Part shown: piece after piece, positions 7,690-15,799 of the stretch
How the letters are laid out: the number at the start of each line of letters is the position of its first letter
Position numbering within the stretch: the first letter of the stretch is position 1
NCBI GenBank assembly: GCA_018971185.1
Contig: JAGXBH010000012.1
Span: 1-55,316, forward strand
DNA length: 55,316 nucleotides
Direction: 5' to 3'
From: Acidobacteriota bacterium
GTDB taxonomy: Bacteria; Actinomycetota; Acidimicrobiia; Acidimicrobiales; RAAP-2
Program-made: the position numbers and the translations under genes
The notes under the pieces: generated by a model
Told to the model about the DNA's origin: nothing
The model's input: the letters and a program-made list of their open reading frames with translations, nothing else
Database searches by the model: none

Positions 7690-8658
7690 TCACCTCGATT
7701 CGTCCAGGGCGACGAAGCAGGCGACCCGGTGACCCTCGGATTTCTCGCTCAGCGCCGGTACCGCACCGCGACAACGATCCTGCACCAGGGCGCAGCGCGG
7801 GGCGTAGGCGCAGCCCTGGGCGACCGCCTCCGTGCGCAACGCCACCGACGCCACTCCCGCCGCCGCGCGAGAACGCTCGTGGCGCGGGTCGGGCACCGGG
7901 ATCGCGTCGGCGAGGGCGACGGTGTAGGGATGCAGTGGCGTGACGAACACCTGGTCGTAGCGGCCCTGCTCGACGACGCGCCCGAGGTACATCACCGCGA
8001 TGTCGTCGCTGATGTGACGCACCATCGAGAGGTCGTGACTGATGAAGACGTACGAGAGGCGAAGCTCGTCCTGGATCCGGACCAGCAGATTGATGATCTC
8101 CGCGCGCACCGAGACGTCGAGCGCCGAGGTGGGCTCGTCGAGGACCACGATCTCGGGCTCGACCGCGAGGGCCCGCGCGATCGCGACCCGCTGGGCCTGG
8201 CCCCCCGAGAGTTCGTGGGGGTAGCGCGTGGCGAAGCGCGCGCTGAGTCCCACCATGGCCAGGAGTTCACTGACGCGTGCACCGCGCGCGCCCTCGTGCA
8301 GGGAGTGCACCGTCAGCACCTCGTGCAGGACCTTCTCGACGGTCATACGCGGATCGAGCGAGGAGAACGGGTCCTGGAACACCAACTGGATCCGACGTGC
8401 GAGGGCCCGCGCCGCGCCGCGCCCTCCCGCCTCGATCTGGCGCGAGTCGATCCGCAGGTCGCCCGAAGTGGGCGTCTCCAGGCCGACCAGGAGTCGTGCC
8501 AGGGTCGACTTGCCGCACCCGCTCTCACCCACGATGCCCAGGGTCCGGCCGCGCTCGAGGCTGACCGAGACGTCGTTGAGCGCGCGCACGGGTTCACCAC
8601 CGCGGCGCGCGCCGTACACCTTGGTGAGGTGCTGGGCGTCCAGGACGACATCTACCAT
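7690..8658 (-). CDS. Peptide/muropeptide ABC importer, ATPase subunit 2 (DppF/OppF type)
   Basis: 322 aa cytosolic ATPase of a type I importer. Walker A GESGCGKST, Q-loop region LVFQDPFSSLDPR, signature LSGGQAQR, Walker B IVVLDEPTSALD and the switch region SHDLSM are intact. The C-terminal oligopeptide-transporter extension follows, with Cys in CAYAPRCALVQDRC that in DppD/DppF-type ATPases can hold an Fe-S cluster. The ATG at 8658 overlaps the previous ATPase gene by seven bases. It is the last gene of the leftward operon; the substrate is inferred from anmK in the same operon. Confidence 0.93.
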   Translation of the reverse strand: MVDVVLDAQHLTKVYGARRGGEPVRALNDVSVSLERGRTLGIVGESGCGKSTLARLLVGLETPTSGDLRIDSRQIEAGGRGAARALARRIQLVFQDPFSSLDPRMTVEKVLHEVLTVHSLHEGARGARVSELLAMVGLSARFATRYPHELSGGQAQRVAIARALAVEPEIVVLDEPTSALDVSVRAEIINLLVRIQDELRLSYVFISHDLSMVRHISDDIAVMYLGRVVEQGRYDQVFVTPLHPYTVALADAIPVPDPRHERSRAAAGVASVALRTEAVAQGCAYAPRCALVQDRCRGAVPALSEKSEGHRVACFVALDESR

Positions 8659-9629
8659 TGCGACGGTTCCTTCCAGCACGCCGCAAAGCTGCCCTGGCCG
8701 CGGTCCATCAGCGCGGGTTCGCTCGACGCGCACTGATCGACGGCGTAGGGGCAACGTTCGCGGAACGGACAGCCCGCGCCCAGGCGCGTGGGGTCGGGCG
8801 GAGTGCTGCCGATCTGGTGCAGCGCGGAGCGATGGGCACTGCCCGCGCCGGGCAACGACTCGAGGAGAGCCTTGGTGTAGGGGTGGGTCGGGTGCTCGAA
8901 GAGTCGCGTGGTGTGCGCCTTCTCCACGATGCGCCCCGCGTACATGACCGCCACCTTGTCCACGAGGCTCGCGACGACCCCGAGGTCGTGGGTCACCCAC
9001 AGGACGGCCATGCCGGTGCTCGCCTGCAGCGCCGTGACGAGTTCGAGGATCTGGCGCTGGATGGTGACGTCGAGGGCCGTGGTGGGCTCGTCGGCGATGA
9101 GGACCCGCGGTGACGTCGCGAGGGCCATCGCGATCATCACGCGCTGGATCATCCCCCCCGAGAGCTGGTGAGGATATGAGGTGCGCACTCGTTCGGGATC
9201 GCTCAGACCGACCTGGCGAAGGACGTCGCGGGTGCGCGCCTGCGCCTGCGCGGGCGAGGCGCCGTGGGCCTTGAGGGTCTCCTCGAGTTGTCGCCCCACG
9301 CGCAGCAGGGGATTGAGCGAGGTCATCGGGTCTTGGTAGACCATGGCGATGTCGCCCCCGCGCACCTCGCGCAGACGTCGGTCGTCGACGTGGGCCAGGT
9401 CCTCGCCGTCGAAGCGGATCTCCCCGCGCAGGACGCTGAGCGGCGGGGAGGCCAGCAGTCGTAGCACCGAGAGCATGGTGAGGGTCTTTCCCGAACCACT
9501 CTCGCCGACGATCCCCCACTTCTCGCCGGCCTCGATCGCGAGGTCCACCCCTCGCACGATCTCGTCGTTGCGGTGGCGGCGCGCGATGCCGATGTGCAGG
9601 TCGCGGATCTCGAGGAGGGGTCCGCTCAC
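8652..9629 (-). CDS. Peptide/muropeptide ABC importer, ATPase subunit 1 (DppD/OppD type)
   Basis: 325 aa. Walker [19 protein letters not shown]-loop, signature LSGGMIQR, Walker [13 protein letters not shown] and WVTHDLGVV are all present. The C-terminal family domain has the [14 protein letters not shown] cysteine set. The GTG at 9629 overlaps the anmK stop as GTGA, which supports this start over upstream in-frame codons (frame open to 9758) and indicates translational coupling to anmK. It pairs with the other ATPase to energise the DppB/DppC-type permease. Confidence 0.93.
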   Translation of the reverse strand: MSGPLLEIRDLHIGIARRHRNDEIVRGVDLAIEAGEKWGIVGESGSGKTLTMLSVLRLLASPPLSVLRGEIRFDGEDLAHVDDRRLREVRGGDIAMVYQDPMTSLNPLLRVGRQLEETLKAHGASPAQAQARTRDVLRQVGLSDPERVRTSYPHQLSGGMIQRVMIAMALATSPRVLIADEPTTALDVTIQRQILELVTALQASTGMAVLWVTHDLGVVASLVDKVAVMYAGRIVEKAHTTRLFEHPTHPYTKALLESLPGAGSAHRSALHQIGSTPPDPTRLGAGCPFRERCPYAVDQCASSEPALMDRGQGSFAACWKEPSQW

Positions 9630-10819
9630 GACGCCACCGCGCTCGGTGTGGAACGCACGACCAGGCGCTCGGGAGCCTGCGTCGCCGCGAGCGAGGAGAC
9701 CGGCTGACGACCGGGGATGATCGAGCCCAGGACACTGGCGTGCGCGGCGCCCGTGCACGAGGCGATGCTCCCCGCGAGGCCCTGCACGCTCAAGAAGCCG
9801 ATCAACGCGAAGAGCAGCGCCTCCTTGGCGGCCTCGGGCACCCCGAAGTCGTCGATGAGCGCGATGGTGACGCCGTGTGACTTCAGGTGCCGCGACATCG
9901 CTGCCATGAGTGTGGGATTGCGCGTCCCACCGCCGGACACGAAGAGCTCGACGACGCCTTGTTCGAGCACCGCGTCGGCGACGGTACGGGCCGTGAGCTC
10001 ACAGAGCGTCGCCAGCAGGTCATCGTGGTCGATGGACCGTGACCCGATCCGCTCATGGAGATAGCCGAGGTTGAACAGTTCCTTGCCCGTGGACTTCGGG
10101 GCGGGCGCGCGGTAGTAGGGGTCGTCGAGGAGCGCCTCGAGGAGCGCCTCGTCCACGGCGCCGCGAGCGGCGCTCGCGCCCCCCTCGTCGAAACCAGCGG
10201 CGCCGTCGCTCACCCAGGTGATCGCGGCGTCCATCAACGCGTTGGCCGGACCGATGTCGAAGGCCAGCGGCTCGAGTGCGGGACCGACCACCGTCACGTT
10301 GGCGATCCCGCCGAGGTTGAGCGCCCCGCGCACCACGTCGGGGTGGCGTCCCAGCAGGAGCACGTCGACCAGGCTCGCGAGGGGTGCTCCGTGTCCGCCC
10401 GCCGCCACGTCGCGGCTGCGCACGTCGCTCACGACCGTGGCCCCGGTCGCCTCGGCGATCCACGCCCCCTGGCCGATCTGCAGGGTCCCGCAGGCGTGCC
10501 CGTCGACGACCCAGTGGTAGACCGTCTGCCCGTGCGAGCACACCACGTCGACGTCGTCCGCGAAGCACCGCCGCGCCAGGGACGCGGCCACGTCCGCGAA
10601 GGCGAGGCCGATGAGGGTATCGAGCTGACAGACCTCCTCGATCGTCGTGGCGTTCGGCGGCAGCACGAGCGCCACGCGTGAGCGCAGGTCCTCCTCGTAG
10701 GGCACCGACACGTGCTCGACCAACTCGGCGTGCGCGACGCGGTCGCGAAGGGTGATCCTCAACGCGACGGCTTCGATGGCGTCGAAGGACGTACCCGAGA
10801 TCATGCCAATGACGTTCAT
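9626..10819 (-). CDS. anmK: Anhydro-N-acetylmuramic acid kinase
   Basis: 397 aa. AnmK uses ATP to open and phosphorylate 1,6-anhydro-MurNAc, giving MurNAc-6-phosphate, the MurQ substrate. Family marks: N-terminal GMISGTSFDAIE (usual form GxMSGTSxDGxD, so the G and final D are changed here), SHGQTVYHW, LNLGGIANVT, FDIGPANALMDAAI with the catalytic-type Asp, ELFNLGYL and VSGGGTRNPTLM. It sits inside the ABC importer operon: one base after the permease gene (TGA-G-ATG) and overlapping the ATPase gene by GTGA. That placement is strong evidence that the importer delivers anhydro-muropeptides or anhydro-sugars. Confidence 0.93.
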   Translation of the reverse strand: MNVIGMISGTSFDAIEAVALRITLRDRVAHAELVEHVSVPYEEDLRSRVALVLPPNATTIEEVCQLDTLIGLAFADVAASLARRCFADDVDVVCSHGQTVYHWVVDGHACGTLQIGQGAWIAEATGATVVSDVRSRDVAAGGHGAPLASLVDVLLLGRHPDVVRGALNLGGIANVTVVGPALEPLAFDIGPANALMDAAITWVSDGAAGFDEGGASAARGAVDEALLEALLDDPYYRAPAPKSTGKELFNLGYLHERIGSRSIDHDDLLATLCELTARTVADAVLEQGVVELFVSGGGTRNPTLMAAMSRHLKSHGVTIALIDDFGVPEAAKEALLFALIGFLSVQGLAGSIASCTGAAHASVLGSIIPGRQPVSSLAATQAPERLVVRSTPSAVAS

Positions 10820-10820
10820 C

Positions 10821-11711
10821 TCACCTCGTCCTCGTCCGGGGGTCGGAGACGTCGCGCAGGCCGTCCCCGAGGAAGTTGAAGCCGATGACGGCCACGATGA
10901 TGACCAGCGACGGCCCGGCCAACGTCCACCACGCCACCGCGGCGGTGGAGCTCGCGTTATTGACCATGTCCCCGAGGGACAAGGTGGGCGGGGGCGGTCC
11001 CAGCCCCAGGAAGCTCAATCCCGCCTCGGCGAGGATCGCCCACGCCAGGGCGAGGCTCGTCTGCACCGCGATCACGCCCGCGACGTTGGGCAGGATGTGG
11101 CGCCACAGCAGGCGTCGCCGGGAGAAGCCGAGCACCTGGCCCGCCCGGACGAAGTCCGACTCGCGCAGGGCCAGGACCGGACTGCGCACCACGCGCACGT
11201 AGATGGGCACCCAGCCCACGCCGATGGCGATCGAGCTGTCCACGATGCCGTATCCCAACGCGGTGACGACGGCGAGGGCGAACAGGACCGTGGGGATCGC
11301 GAACATCATGTCGGTCAGGCGCATGATCACCGAGGAGGTCCATTTGCCGAGGAAGCCCGCCACGATGCCGCCGATGCTGCCGATGACCCCGGCGATGAGG
11401 ACCGACAAGAAAGCGATCTCGAGCGAGACGCCCAACCCCTGTAGTGCCCCGGAGAAGACGTCGCGCCCGAACTGGTCGGTGCCCATCAGGTGCGAGAGCG
11501 AGACTCCCTTCAGCACCGCCGACGGGTTCTGCGCGTCGGGGGCGTAGGGGGTGACGCCGAGGATGCCGAGCACCCCCGCGAAGAGGGTGATCGACACGAC
11601 CACGATCCCCGCGCGCCCGTTGGCGCTGCGCCAGAGGGCCCCGAACCAGCTCCGGTGGCGCACCACCTGGTCCGACGTAGCGCCACTGATCTCGGGGGTG
11701 ACGTCGCTCAC
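10821..11711 (-). CDS. Peptide/muropeptide ABC importer, permease DppC/OppC type
   Basis: 296 aa membrane subunit. An N-terminal helix (about 35-55) is followed by a periplasmic stretch with LMGTDQFGRDVFSG, the classic OppC/DppC motif, then five more helices. The EAA loop reads ESDFVRAGQVLGFSRRRLLWRHILPN. GTG at 11711 overlaps the stop of the preceding permease as GTGA, so the longer open frame to 12461 is rejected. Forms the channel with the DppB-type partner. Confidence 0.93.
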   Translation of the reverse strand: MSDVTPEISGATSDQVVRHRSWFGALWRSANGRAGIVVVSITLFAGVLGILGVTPYAPDAQNPSAVLKGVSLSHLMGTDQFGRDVFSGALQGLGVSLEIAFLSVLIAGVIGSIGGIVAGFLGKWTSSVIMRLTDMMFAIPTVLFALAVVTALGYGIVDSSIAIGVGWVPIYVRVVRSPVLALRESDFVRAGQVLGFSRRRLLWRHILPNVAGVIAVQTSLALAWAILAEAGLSFLGLGPPPPTLSLGDMVNNASSTAAVAWWTLAGPSLVIIVAVIGFNFLGDGLRDVSDPRTRTR

Positions 11712-12676
11712 GCTGAACGCCTCCTCGTACGCGGGTCGATCAAGGAGTAGGCCAGGTCGACCAACATGTTGACGATGACGAATCCGGCGGCGAACACCAG
11801 CGTGACGCTCTGCACCAGAGGGTAATCCTGGTTCTTGATCGCCGTGATCAACAAGTTGCCCATTCCCGGCAGGACGAAGATCCGCTCGATGATGACGGTG
11901 CCACCCAGGAGGTATCCGAGCTGGATACCCGACATCGTCACCACCGCGGTGAGGGAGTTGAGGAAGAGGTGGCGCCACACGAAGGCGCGACGCGACACCC
12001 CCTTGCCCAGAGCGGTTCGTGCGAAATTGAGTCCGCTGACCTCGAGGACCGCACCGCGCGTCGTGCGCAGGATCGCCGCGCCGATGCCCAGACTCAGGAC
12101 GATCGAGGGGAAGATGATCTGTTGGAAGTTGAGCCACGGGTTGGAGAAGAAGCCGACGAAGGTCAACGAGGACGGGAAGTAGTGGAACTTGGTGGACATG
12201 TAGACCACCAGCGACTGACCGAGGACGAAGGCGGGGATCGCGAGGCCCACCACCGCGACCACCTGACCGATGTTGTCCTGCCAACGCCCCGGATGCAGCG
12301 CACTCCACATCCCGAAGCCCACGCCGATCAGCACGCCGAGGACCATCGAGAAGAAGGCGAGCTCGAGCGTCACCGGCAGGTCCAGACCGACCAGGTAGCT
12401 CACCGACTTCTGCTGGGAGAGCGACACGCCGAGATTGCCGTGCAGCAGGGCGTGCAGCCAAGAGAAGTACTGCTCGAGGACCGGTTGGCCGACGCCGTAA
12501 TACTGATTGAGGGCGGCGACCTGGGCCTTGGAGAGAAGACCCTCGCTCACCCCCATCGACGCGCTGACCGCGTTGCCGGGGAGGAGGCGAAGGATGACGA
12601 AAATAATGACCGACACCCCGAGGAGGGTGACGAGGATGCTGAGGATCCGCCGCACGATGGCCGTGACCACGTTCAT
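11708..12676 (-). CDS. Peptide/muropeptide ABC importer, permease DppB/OppB type
   Basis: 322 aa, six hydrophobic helices. N-terminal RRILSILVTLLGVSVIIFVILRLLPGNA is the usual DppB start; the EAA loop appears at GLNFARTALGKGVSRRAFVWRHLF (nt about 11960-12035), and the C-terminus is LVDLAYSLIDPRTR. Lies 39 bases after the solute-binding protein gene and overlaps the next permease by four bases. Confidence 0.93.
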   Translation of the reverse strand: MNVVTAIVRRILSILVTLLGVSVIIFVILRLLPGNAVSASMGVSEGLLSKAQVAALNQYYGVGQPVLEQYFSWLHALLHGNLGVSLSQQKSVSYLVGLDLPVTLELAFFSMVLGVLIGVGFGMWSALHPGRWQDNIGQVVAVVGLAIPAFVLGQSLVVYMSTKFHYFPSSLTFVGFFSNPWLNFQQIIFPSIVLSLGIGAAILRTTRGAVLEVSGLNFARTALGKGVSRRAFVWRHLFLNSLTAVVTMSGIQLGYLLGGTVIIERIFVLPGMGNLLITAIKNQDYPLVQSVTLVFAAGFVIVNMLVDLAYSLIDPRTRRRSA

Positions 12677-12715
12677 CGTGCGGCGGATCCCCTGTTCAGT
12701 GCCGGTTCGGACGCG

Positions 12716-14275
12716 TTACTTGAGCGTCGTGTTCGCGAGGCTCGACAACTGGGTGGTGTTCACCGGCGAGAGGGTGAACCCGTGCACCGAAGGCGACATG
12801 ACCGCGAAGTCGTAGGAGTCGAAGAGCCAGATCCACACCGCGTTACCAGTGAGGTCGTTGCTCAACTTCTTCCACGCCGCCGTCTGCCCCGCGGCGGAGG
12901 ACGTCACGTCACCAGCCAACAGTTCCTGCTGCAACGACTTCGAGCTGTAGCCCGCCGGGACGGCCAGACCGGCACCCTTGCCGAAGTAGCGGCCGTACAT
13001 CACGTAGGGGCTGGGGCTCGCACCGTTCTCGGCGAAGGCCGCTTGGAACTTACCCTTGAGCCAGTCCTGGATGTAGGCGTTGGCCGCCAGGTTCTGGATG
13101 TTCATCTTGATGCCCACGCGAGCGAGCTGCGACTGCATCGCGATGGCCTGGGCCGCGGACGTCGAGTCGAGGTCGGTCGAGGTGATCGCGGTGAAGGTGA
13201 AGCCGCTCGGGTGACCCGAGGCGGCGAGGTACTTGCGCGCCTGGGCGAGGTTCGGGGTCGGGCAGATCGCCGAGACCGGGTTGGTCGCGTAGGGGCCGAG
13301 CGGCACCGGTCCGACGACCTTGCCGTCACCGAAGACGGAGTCCTGGAGGATCTGGTTGCGGTCGGTGGCGCAGGCGATGGCGCGGCGCGCGTTCACGTTG
13401 GCCAGGATCCCCACCTTGTCCTGCAACTGCAGCGCACGGTACGAGAGGTCCATCACGTGCTGGACGGGGTAGGACTGGGGGATGGTGCTCACCACGGTGG
13501 GCTGTGAGAGCAGCGCCATCTGGATGGTGCCGGCCTGCAGGGCCGCGGAGATGGATTGCTCCGTCGGGATGGTCTTGAGCTCGACCGATCCGAGCGACAC
13601 CTTGCCACCCCAGTAGTTCGGGTTGGCCGTCAGGGTGAAGGACGTGCTCGGGACCCACTTCGAGAACTCGAAGGGACCGGTGCCGTCGGGCTTGGTGGCG
13701 ATGGTGCCCGCCTTGATCGCGGCGGCGGGCATGATGCCCAGGTTCACCGTCGCGAGGCCCTGGAGGATCGAGACATCCGGGTGACTCATCGTCAACACGA
13801 CGCTGTTCGGCCCGCTCGCACTGATCTTGGTCACCGAGGCGAGGAACGACGCCGAGGGGTCCGCGGTCTTGGTGGCGAGGGCGCGATCGAGCGACGCGAC
13901 GACGTCGGCCGACGTCATCGTGCTGCCGTCGTCGAACTTCACGCCCTGACGAAGTTGCAAGGTGAGCTGGCGGTTGGCGTTGGCGAACGACCAACTCGTC
14001 GCCAGGTCCGGGACGATCTGCAGCTGCGAGTTCTGTTGGACCAGCGTGTTGTAGATCAGGCCCAGCGCCTCGAAGTCGAGGAAGTTCGTGACGACGTCCG
14101 GGTCGATCTTCTGGACGCTGTTGACCGTTCCGATCACCAGCGTGGAATTGGCGACCCGGGCACTCGTCGACGCCGACGCGCTCCCCGCATCGAGGACGCC
14201 GCCCGAGAAGACCCCGACGGTGCCCATCACGAGGGCCGCTGAGGCCAGCCCTCTCAGTCCAGTAAATGATTTCAT
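12716..14275 (-). CDS. Extracellular solute-binding protein, family 5 (peptide/muropeptide)
   Basis: 519 aa SBP_bac_5 protein that would capture substrate outside the membrane and deliver it to the permease. The N-terminus is a Sec signal (MKSFTGLRGLASAALVMG then a hydrophobic run to about residue 35, SASAS). Family blocks include PDLATSWSF, LRQGVKFDDGSTMTSADVVASLDRA and YWGG. No clear lipobox Cys, so anchoring is uncertain. AGGGGGAT just before the ATG at 14275 sets the start; the frame is open to 14332 but has no signal there. First gene of the leftward operon under the operator-covered promoter at 14317-14345. Confidence 0.92.
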   Translation of the reverse strand: MKSFTGLRGLASAALVMGTVGVFSGGVLDAGSASASTSARVANSTLVIGTVNSVQKIDPDVVTNFLDFEALGLIYNTLVQQNSQLQIVPDLATSWSFANANRQLTLQLRQGVKFDDGSTMTSADVVASLDRALATKTADPSASFLASVTKISASGPNSVVLTMSHPDVSILQGLATVNLGIMPAAAIKAGTIATKPDGTGPFEFSKWVPSTSFTLTANPNYWGGKVSLGSVELKTIPTEQSISAALQAGTIQMALLSQPTVVSTIPQSYPVQHVMDLSYRALQLQDKVGILANVNARRAIACATDRNQILQDSVFGDGKVVGPVPLGPYATNPVSAICPTPNLAQARKYLAASGHPSGFTFTAITSTDLDSTSAAQAIAMQSQLARVGIKMNIQNLAANAYIQDWLKGKFQAAFAENGASPSPYVMYGRYFGKGAGLAVPAGYSSKSLQQELLAGDVTSSAAGQTAAWKKLSNDLTGNAVWIWLFDSYDFAVMSPSVHGFTLSPVNTTQLSSLANTTLK

Positions 14276-14316
14276 TGATCCCCCTGTGAGGTTGTGGAAG
14301 TATCCGCTACGGGGCG

Positions 14317-14345
14317 ACACTACAGGTGGCATTTGGTCCAGTCAA
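14317..14345 (-). promoter_or_regulatory. Importer-operon promoter with GntR operator over the -35
   Basis: On the minus strand TTGACT (14345-14340), 17 bases, TAGTGT (14322-14317). The first 13 bases, TTGACTGGACCAA (14345-14333), match the element at 14429-14441 at 12 of 13 positions and place the -35 inside the repeat. Seen directly; binding by the adjacent GntR protein is inferred. Confidence 0.65.
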
Positions 14346-14428
14346 GTCAAATGTTGTTCTAATATTTCGACGACGTTAATTTCAAGAGGGCAGTCATTTA
14401 AAGGATTTCCAAACGGCGACGAAATTTG

Positions 14429-14457
14429 TTGACCGGACCAATCGCAGTTGGTAGATT
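14429..14457 (+). promoter_or_regulatory. gntR-operon promoter with GntR operator over the -35
   Basis: TTGACC (14429-14434), 17 bases, TAGATT (14452-14457). TTGACCGGACCAA (14429-14441) begins with the -35, exactly as in the opposing promoter. The complement TTGGTCCGGTCAA resembles the TGGTCTAGACCA core bound by NagR/DasR-type GntR regulators, at 8 of 12 positions. Confidence 0.65.
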
Positions 14458-14500
14458 GACAAAATTCCGCGAATCTGGTGAACACCGATATGGAGGGCAA

Positions 14501-15799
14501 GTGCTCGATGATTCAGTGCCGGTGCTCGACAGTACCGTCACTTCACCCAAGTATCAGAGCATCCACGACGCACTCCTAGTCATCATCGAGGGTCTGCCCG
14601 CTGGCTCGGCCATGCCGACCGAGCGCGAGTTGTGCCAGACGTACGCGGTATCGCGAGCCACGGTGCGCCAAGCCCTCAGTCAACTCGAGATCGAGCAGCG
14701 CATCTACCGTCGTCAGGGTAAGGGCACCTTCGTGGCCAACGCCAAGATCGAGCAGCGCCTGGAGTTGATGAGCCACACCGAGGGCATGCGGGCCAGCGGG
14801 ATCGCCCCGAGCTCCAAGTTGATCGACGTACGTCGGGTGTCGGCGGGGGCCGACGTGGGTCAACGCCTCGGTCTCGCGGCCAACGCCGAGGTGCTGCGTA
14901 TCGAGCGCCTGCGCCTCGCCGACGGTGAGCCCATCGCCATCGAGGTGGTCTTCTTGAGCGCCGTTCGATTCGACGGCATCACCGCCGAGCTCTCGGACAG
15001 CGCGTCGCTCTACCAGCTGCTCTCCTCCAACTACGGCGTCGAGCTGGCGTCCGCCGAGGAGACGATCGAGGCCGTGGTGGCCGAGGGGCGCGAGGCCACC
15101 CTGTTACGGTGCGCACCGGGCATGCCCCTCTTGATGCTGTCGCGGCGCACCCTCGACACGTCGGGTCAGCCCATCGAGTTCGTGCGATCGCTCTATCGTG
15201 GCGACCGCTACCGCTTCCAGACGGGTCTGCGCCGGCCCACCCCGACACCCTCGACGCCGTCGTCGCCGCGCCCCTCGGTGCGAGTGCGTCGGGCGACGGC
15301 GGACGACGCCCCCGCCCTCGCGCGCGTCTTCATCGATTCCTGGCGTGGGGCGTATCGCGGCATCGTCGCCGATTCCATCATCGACGCCCTCGACCTCGAG
15401 CAGACGACGTCGTGGCTCGGCCAACTCGTCGCGGCCACCTCGGCACAGACGTTGGTCGCCGAGATCGAGTCGGGCCAGATCGTCGGCTTCACGCGATTGG
15501 GGGCCGAGCCCGACAATCCGGGGCACGGGCACGTCTTCGCCCTCTACGTGTCGCCGTCGTCGAGTGGACGCGGGGTCGGCCGACTCCTGCTGGAGAAGGC
15601 CCTCACCATCCTCGACCCGTTGTCGTCGCGCACCGTCACCCTCTGGGTGTTCGAGGAGAACGCTCGCGCTCGCACCCTGTACGCGCACGCCGGATTCGTC
15701 CCCGACGGCGCGCGACGGGTGGAAGAATCCTACGGCGCCCAGGAGATCAGGTTGCAGAGGATCCCCGGCCCCGCGCACGACGGACCATCCTCTTCATGA
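14501..15799 (+). CDS. GntR/HutC-family regulator fused to a GNAT acetyltransferase domain
   Basis: 432 aa. Winged helix at residues about 15-80 (YQSIHDALLVIIEGL, PTERELCQTYAVSRATVRQAL, RRQGKGTFV), then a UTRA ligand domain (about 95-235), as in NagR/DasR-type sensors of amino-sugar phosphates. A Pro/Ser/Thr-rich linker (about 243-260) leads to a GNAT domain (about 262-405: VRRATADDAPALARV, FALYVSPSSSGRGVGRLLLE with the acetyl-CoA loop, and NARARTLYAHAGF). GGAGGG at 14492-14497 favours GTG 14501 over an upstream start at 14426. Its stop overlaps the hydrolase ATG (ATGA). Probable local regulator; whether the GNAT part acetylates a sugar or protein, or senses acetyl-CoA, is unknown. Confidence 0.88.
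   Translation: MLDDSVPVLDSTVTSPKYQSIHDALLVIIEGLPAGSAMPTERELCQTYAVSRATVRQALSQLEIEQRIYRRQGKGTFVANAKIEQRLELMSHTEGMRASGIAPSSKLIDVRRVSAGADVGQRLGLAANAEVLRIERLRLADGEPIAIEVVFLSAVRFDGITAELSDSASLYQLLSSNYGVELASAEETIEAVVAEGREATLLRCAPGMPLLMLSRRTLDTSGQPIEFVRSLYRGDRYRFQTGLRRPTPTPSTPSSPRPSVRVRRATADDAPALARVFIDSWRGAYRGIVADSIIDALDLEQTTSWLGQLVAATSAQTLVAEIESGQIVGFTRLGAEPDNPGHGHVFALYVSPSSSGRGVGRLLLEKALTILDPLSSRTVTLWVFEENARARTLYAHAGFVPDGARRVEESYGAQEIRLQRIPGPAHDGPSSS

Noticed and set aside
14346..14428. AT-rich stretch between the divergent promoters as a possible origin or transferred element
   Set aside because: It is only about 80 bp, bounded by promoters, with no DnaA-box cluster or mobile genes.
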